A model generated the notes under the pieces. The model was not told the origin of the DNA. It searched no databases and worked only from the letters and a program-made list of their open reading frames with translations. A stretch of 7,903 bases of DNA from CAYMST01 sp964393115 (GTDB lineage Bacteria > Bacteroidota > Bacteroidia > Cytophagales > Cyclobacteriaceae): assembly GCA_964393115.1 (NCBI GenBank), contig CAYMST010000222.1, positions 1 through 7,903 on the forward strand, written 5' to 3'. Positions 6,601 through 7,903 of the stretch are shown here, one piece after another (the stretch's first letter is position 1; each line of letters starts with the position of its first letter). The position numbers and the translations under genes are program-made.

Positions 6601-7255
6601 AGATTTTGAAATTGAAGCTGAAGACTCAGGTAACACATTAAATGGAACAGCCAGGTTTAACAACAAATCTGCCGCTTCTGGTGGCATTGTCGTCGGCTAT
6701 ATCGGAAGGAACTTGAACAACTATTTAGAGATAAATAATATCAATGTTCCATGTGCTGGTGACTACCAAGTCAGCGTAAGTTATATCAGTGGCTCAACCA
6801 GAACTGTACGCATGAGAGTAAATGGTGGAGCTGAGCAATCACAATCGGTAAATTCTGGTGGATGGAACAACGTCTCAACTTTCACAAAAACATTCAGTTT
6901 TAACGAAGGAGATAATACCATTAGATTCTTTAATGGTGGCGCTGCTCCTGATATTGATAAAATACAGGTGACTGGTCAAGGAAACGCAAGAGAGTTTTTC
7001 AGAGTTGCGGAACAAAGAGCCTTTGATATACAGGTATATCCAAACCCGAGCACTGGACATTTTAGCGTTAGTACCAAAGAGTTGAAGGGTCATTCAGCGC
7101 AATTGCGAATAAGCGATGCTCAAGGTAGATTGGTGAAAACAATGTTTATGAATGAAGACATTATTCATGTCAATCAAAAGCTTACCCCAGGCATCTACCT
7201 GCTTCAGCTAACTACCGGTAGTGCAACTATTACTAAGCGACTTATCATCCAATAA
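3632..7255 (+). CDS. Secreted modular glycoside-hydrolase-like protein: DUF5060, TIM barrel, InlB-type repeats, carbohydrate-binding modules, T9SS sorting domain
   Basis: A 1207-residue extracellular or surface protein, probably acting on a polysaccharide. Residues 1-24 are a Sec signal peptide (hydrophobic core 8-19, likely cut after SLRA). Residues about 30-118 resemble DUF5060, a beta-sandwich that precedes the barrel in many putative glycosidases. Residues about 130-440 look like a clan GH-A-type (beta/alpha)8 barrel: FWRWGDD at 235-241, GPLP at 271-274, GYGFDLHEW at 279-287, HLLEERN at 359-365. E286 and E362/E363 are my candidates for acid/base and nucleophile. Residues about 440-525 suit a C-terminal beta-sandwich. 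A PPPPP linker follows, then InlB-like repeats (536-603, 608-677), a malectin-like module (about 685-833), repeats again (838-907, 911-980), a CBM6/35-like module (about 987-1115) and the T9SS type A sorting domain (1131-1207; YPNPS, GRLVK, PGIYLLQL). Cysteine pairs 767/825 and 987/1041 may form disulfides. ATG 3632 and 3635 are both possible starts. The hydrolase family and substrate are not identified; a GH140/apiosidase-like or algal-polysaccharide enzyme is possible. Confidence 0.85.
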   Translation: MMYKTYHFYVLLLALTCAASSLRAANLGNRNAVLYEFEEWSLNNGSFSGNAFDLVATVTFNHSSSSATHVTEMFYAGGNTWKFRFTPTKTGTWTFTTSSSDGDLNGHTGSVTASSNPDPKATGFVTSSGNKYAIQKGNDGELSGYLMNIFQGDPFRTAMLRLPFFRTNTTSKVRKYIEYAQDHGANSLTLILSVALNKVDANNISSAPQNPDIAAFDVLDIFMKEARDAGMHIHFWRWGDDARRMSSRQLPGGINGSSDKRVSRYIAARMGPLPSWSMGYGFDLHEWVNGSQLNSWQSFLSGKLGFPHLLSARSHRMSSSNQTITGYAQGDSELGQTIDEVPSYNQMKNKLDGDKNRAHLLEERNVLGRWGLRSDGTRKLMWNMAMAGGMGGWIGYFHKYGDGRAVEDPIWNNDNTGGAYSNASALKAHLQFWQDRFDITFGTANNLSSTSNVRVLKSSNNRRYVFYKENTSSFNANLSGMNGSQSAIAVDTKKAYAEVSLGTLSSSNQTISLPYSSDWVVAVGNFNTNTPPPPPTFSLTVNSGSGDGNYEAGTTVNISANTPPAGQIFDRWIGNVSGVANVNNASTTLTMPSSNITVTATYKVDNTPRFNLTVNNGSGDGSYTAGTVVNISANTPPSGKIFDRWTGNVSGVTNVNSASTTLTMPSSSVSVSATYKDIPIPTGTLVKVNFQPSNASTPSGYESDNGSAYGNRGNGFSYGWIGGGNGNTRNRSGSSDQRLRTLNHMQKGAGRTWEIAVPNGDYELEIGCGDPQYSDQVNNLDVEGVQVTDPDGEDNIDIFTSIVVTVSDGRLTIKPGNGSSNAKICYIDINILDGPPPVQYTLNVGNGSGDGNFTAGTVVNISAEAAPSGSEFDRWTGDVANVANVNNPNTTVTMPSSNITVTATYRDVTVPTFTLIVNNGSGDGSYEAGESVNIIADVAPSGQEFDRWTGNVANVGDVNSASTSITMPSSNTTVTATYKDLPPTGGCSSVDFEIEAEDSGNTLNGTARFNNKSAASGGIVVGYIGRNLNNYLEINNINVPCAGDYQVSVSYISGSTRTVRMRVNGGAEQSQSVNSGGWNNVSTFTKTFSFNEGDNTIRFFNGGAAPDIDKIQVTGQGNAREFFRVAEQRAFDIQVYPNPSTGHFSVSTKELKGHSAQLRISDAQGRLVKTMFMNEDIIHVNQKLTPGIYLLQLTTGSATITKRLIIQ
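5237..5662 (+). repeat. InlB-type ('bacterial repeat') modules 1 and 2 in the secreted hydrolase
   Basis: Two tandem modules of about 68-70 residues (residues 536-603 and 608-677). Each begins with LTVN followed by GSGDG, has FDRWxGNVSGV in the middle and ends with TMPSS and a TATY/SATY strand. This is the divergent InlB B-repeat type, a beta-grasp-like spacer. The proteins are very similar, but the DNA differs at many third codon positions, for example ACT-CCA-CCA against ACT-CCT-CCG. Confidence 0.8.
5684..6130 (+). other. Malectin-like / galactose-binding-like module of the secreted hydrolase
   Basis: Residues about 685-833, beginning VKVNFQPS, with a glycine- and asparagine-rich AYGNRGNGFSYGW segment (709-720), a WEIAVPNGDYELEIGCGD core (753-770) and a C-terminal CYIDINI strand. 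This pattern recurs in bacterial extracellular enzymes as a putative carbohydrate-binding beta-sandwich. The boundaries and the ligand are inferred. Confidence 0.6.
6143..6571 (+). repeat. InlB-type ('bacterial repeat') modules 3 and 4 in the secreted hydrolase
   Basis: Residues 838-907 and 911-980 repeat the pattern of modules 1 and 2: NGSGDG, EFDRWTG, TMPSSN and TATY. They use EFDRW instead of IFDRW and have V/AN instead of SG after the GxV, so 3 and 4 look closer to each other than to 1 and 2. That would suggest duplication as pairs around the malectin-like module. Confidence 0.8.
6590..6976 (+). other. CBM6/CBM35-like carbohydrate-binding module
   Basis: Residues about 987-1115. FEIEAED at the start is the classic first strand of this beta-sandwich. 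GYIGRNLNNYLEI resembles the strand that carries a ligand-site aromatic. GDYQVSVSYISG, SGGWNN and GDNTIRFFNGG with a terminal PDIDKIQV match the family's order of strands. C987 and C1041 could form a disulfide. The sugar specificity cannot be read from the sequence. Confidence 0.65.
7022..7252 (+). other. T9SS type A C-terminal sorting domain
   Basis: Residues 1131-1207. The order is the usual one: VYPNPSTGHFSV, then an LRISDAQGRLVK strand, then LTPGIYLLQL, and a basic ITKRLIIQ end. In Bacteroidota this domain directs export across the outer membrane by the T9SS and is usually removed on the surface. It is the strongest taxonomic marker in the window. Confidence 0.93.
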
Positions 7256-7268
7256 GTCCTCTTTACTG

Positions 7269-7296
7269 CAAAAGTGAGAGGGAACTCTCACTTTTG
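7269..7296 (+). terminator. Strong intrinsic terminator after the secreted hydrolase gene
   Basis: Perfect 12-bp stem: CAAAAGTGAGAG (7269-7280) pairs with CTCTCACTTTTG (7285-7296) around a GGAA loop of GNRA type. ACT/AGT (7265-7267 and 7298-7300) can extend it past one mismatch. The core GTGAGAG/CTCTCAC followed by TTTT gives a factor-independent terminator 13 bases after the stop. The A tract on the other side makes it potentially bidirectional. Confidence 0.88.
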
Positions 7297-7617
7297 AAGT
7301 AATTTCACAATAATACTACTCAGAAAAAGTGCTTACCGAAAAGAGATTAACCAACAGAAAACAATAGAGGTCTCTACGTGCTAACGTTGACTGAGGGTAT
7401 TTGAATTAGACCGAATCATTAAAGGGGGAGACGAAACTGATATGTAATAATTGTCATTTTCTACTTGACCGCTAAGGAGTATATGACAAATCATTTTACT
7501 ATGCTTAAACCCGAAATTTGCATTAGCGAACTTCATAATCTGATGTGACCATTTGTTGAGTGCGATGTTTGCGCATGGTACATGGTAGCTTCTGTAAGTC
7601 GCAATTACTTCAGACCC
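7297..7617. other. Intergenic region without a recognisable gene
   Basis: About 320 bp between the hydrolase terminator and the end of the convergent DUF1330-like gene. Frames are short on both strands. A 21-codon frame at 7483-7548 follows AAGGAG, but the spacing is only three bases and the phylum rarely relies on such sites. A tandem CATGGTA pair lies at 7574-7587. Nothing else stands out. Confidence 0.55.
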
Positions 7618-7903
7618 TCACAGGAGGGTTCCTTTGATAAGCAGTTGTGAGTTCACAGACTCTTCTTTTAGATGAAGGAATTCCATTCTGCTTTTATCAT
7701 TCATGAAGCTTTTGAGATCATCTTCTGAATCAAAAGTTATGAAATGAATTTCATAAGGTTCTTCTTCTTTCGTTTTTGAAATAAATGCCTCTTTCGAAGG
7801 CCTTAGTCGGTACAGTAATTTTCCATTATGCTTCTCTAAGTTTGGAATAGCTCGATTTTCAAATTCATGGAATACCTGCTGCTTCCCTTCTTTTATAAAT
7901 ATT
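7618..7903 (-). CDS. DUF1330-like dimeric alpha/beta-barrel protein, C-terminal part (start outside window)
   Basis: An open frame enters from the right edge (first full codon ends at 7902) and runs 94 codons to TGA at 7620-7618. No start is present in the window; probably only about 8-12 residues are missing, given a family length near 100. The visible protein starts IFIKEGKQQVFHEFENRAIP. It then has NLEKHNGKLLYRLRP, an EPYEIHFITFDSEDDLKSFM segment and ends HLKEESVNSQLLIKG. Helix-strand-strand-helix-strand order with the N/YGG-like turn (HNGKLL) fits the ferredoxin-like dimeric alpha/beta-barrel superfamily. Small Bacteroidota proteins labelled DUF1330 look very similar as I recall them. No biochemical role is known to me. 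Dense coding-like content and absence of internal stops support a real gene. A 6-bp hairpin overlaps its stop codon. Confidence 0.75.
   Translation of the reverse strand, partial: IFIKEGKQQVFHEFENRAIPNLEKHNGKLLYRLRPSKEAFISKTKEEEPYEIHFITFDSEDDLKSFMNDKSRMEFLHLKEESVNSQLLIKGTLL

Noticed and set aside
6106..7093. Minus-strand frames (93 and 72 codons) inside the hydrolase gene
   Set aside because: Antisense shadows of the repeat modules and the C-terminal domains.
2881..7460. ATTGTCATTTT shared at 2881 and about 7450, and TGAAAACAG also at 11-19
   Set aside because: Short AT-rich words recurring over several kilobases with no common context; expected by chance.
7483..7548. 21-codon frame after AAGGAG
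   Set aside because: Spacing of only three bases, very short product, no family, and an untypical start signal for this phylum.
7574..7587. Tandem CATGGTA x2
   Set aside because: Only two short copies, not a satellite or CRISPR-like array; likely chance.

Overview
The window looks like a stretch of a Bacteroidota genome, probably an AT-rich, environmental or marine-type member of the Cytophagia/Flavobacteriia. The main evidence is the C-terminus of the 1207-residue protein, a type A sorting domain of the type IX secretion system (T9SS), which is essentially confined to this phylum. Weak or absent Shine-Dalgarno sequences, A/T-rich leaders and promoter-like elements resembling TAnnTTTG agree with this. 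A run of 24 N and reading-frame breaks in the first gene show that this is draft-quality sequence.

Layout: (1) 34-1007, + strand, a K+-independent CaCA-family Na+/Ca2+ antiporter, broken by an assembly gap and an apparent one-base frameshift near its start. (2) 1008-1379, a non-coding stretch with inverted repeats. (3) 1380-1415, a hairpin that probably terminates metY. (4) 1440-2732, - strand, a complete O-acetylhomoserine sulfhydrylase (MetY/OAHS). (5) 2733-3631, about 900 bp without a convincing gene, holding the divergent upstream regions of metY and the large gene and several short inverted and direct repeats. (6) 3632-7255, + strand, a large secreted modular glycoside-hydrolase-like protein: signal peptide, DUF5060-type domain, TIM-barrel-like domain, two InlB/'bacterial repeat' modules, a malectin-like module, two more such repeats, a CBM6/35-like module and the T9SS sorting domain. 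(7) 7269-7296, a strong GNRA-loop terminator. (8) 7297-7617, no clear gene. (9) 7618-7903, - strand, the C-terminal 94 codons of a DUF1330-like dimeric alpha/beta-barrel protein running off the window.

The genes do not form an operon. Strands alternate, the gaps are large, and each gene appears to be its own transcription unit: ion homeostasis, sulfur assimilation into homocysteine/methionine, extracellular polysaccharide attack, and a small protein of unknown role. No SusC/SusD pair, sulfatase, transporter or regulator lies beside the secreted enzyme, so this window shows no polysaccharide utilisation locus. I see no CRISPR array, tRNA, rRNA, insertion sequence or prophage. I found no new multi-gene system. 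The most distinctive item is the symmetric modular architecture of the secreted enzyme, together with the long repeat-bearing non-coding region upstream of it.
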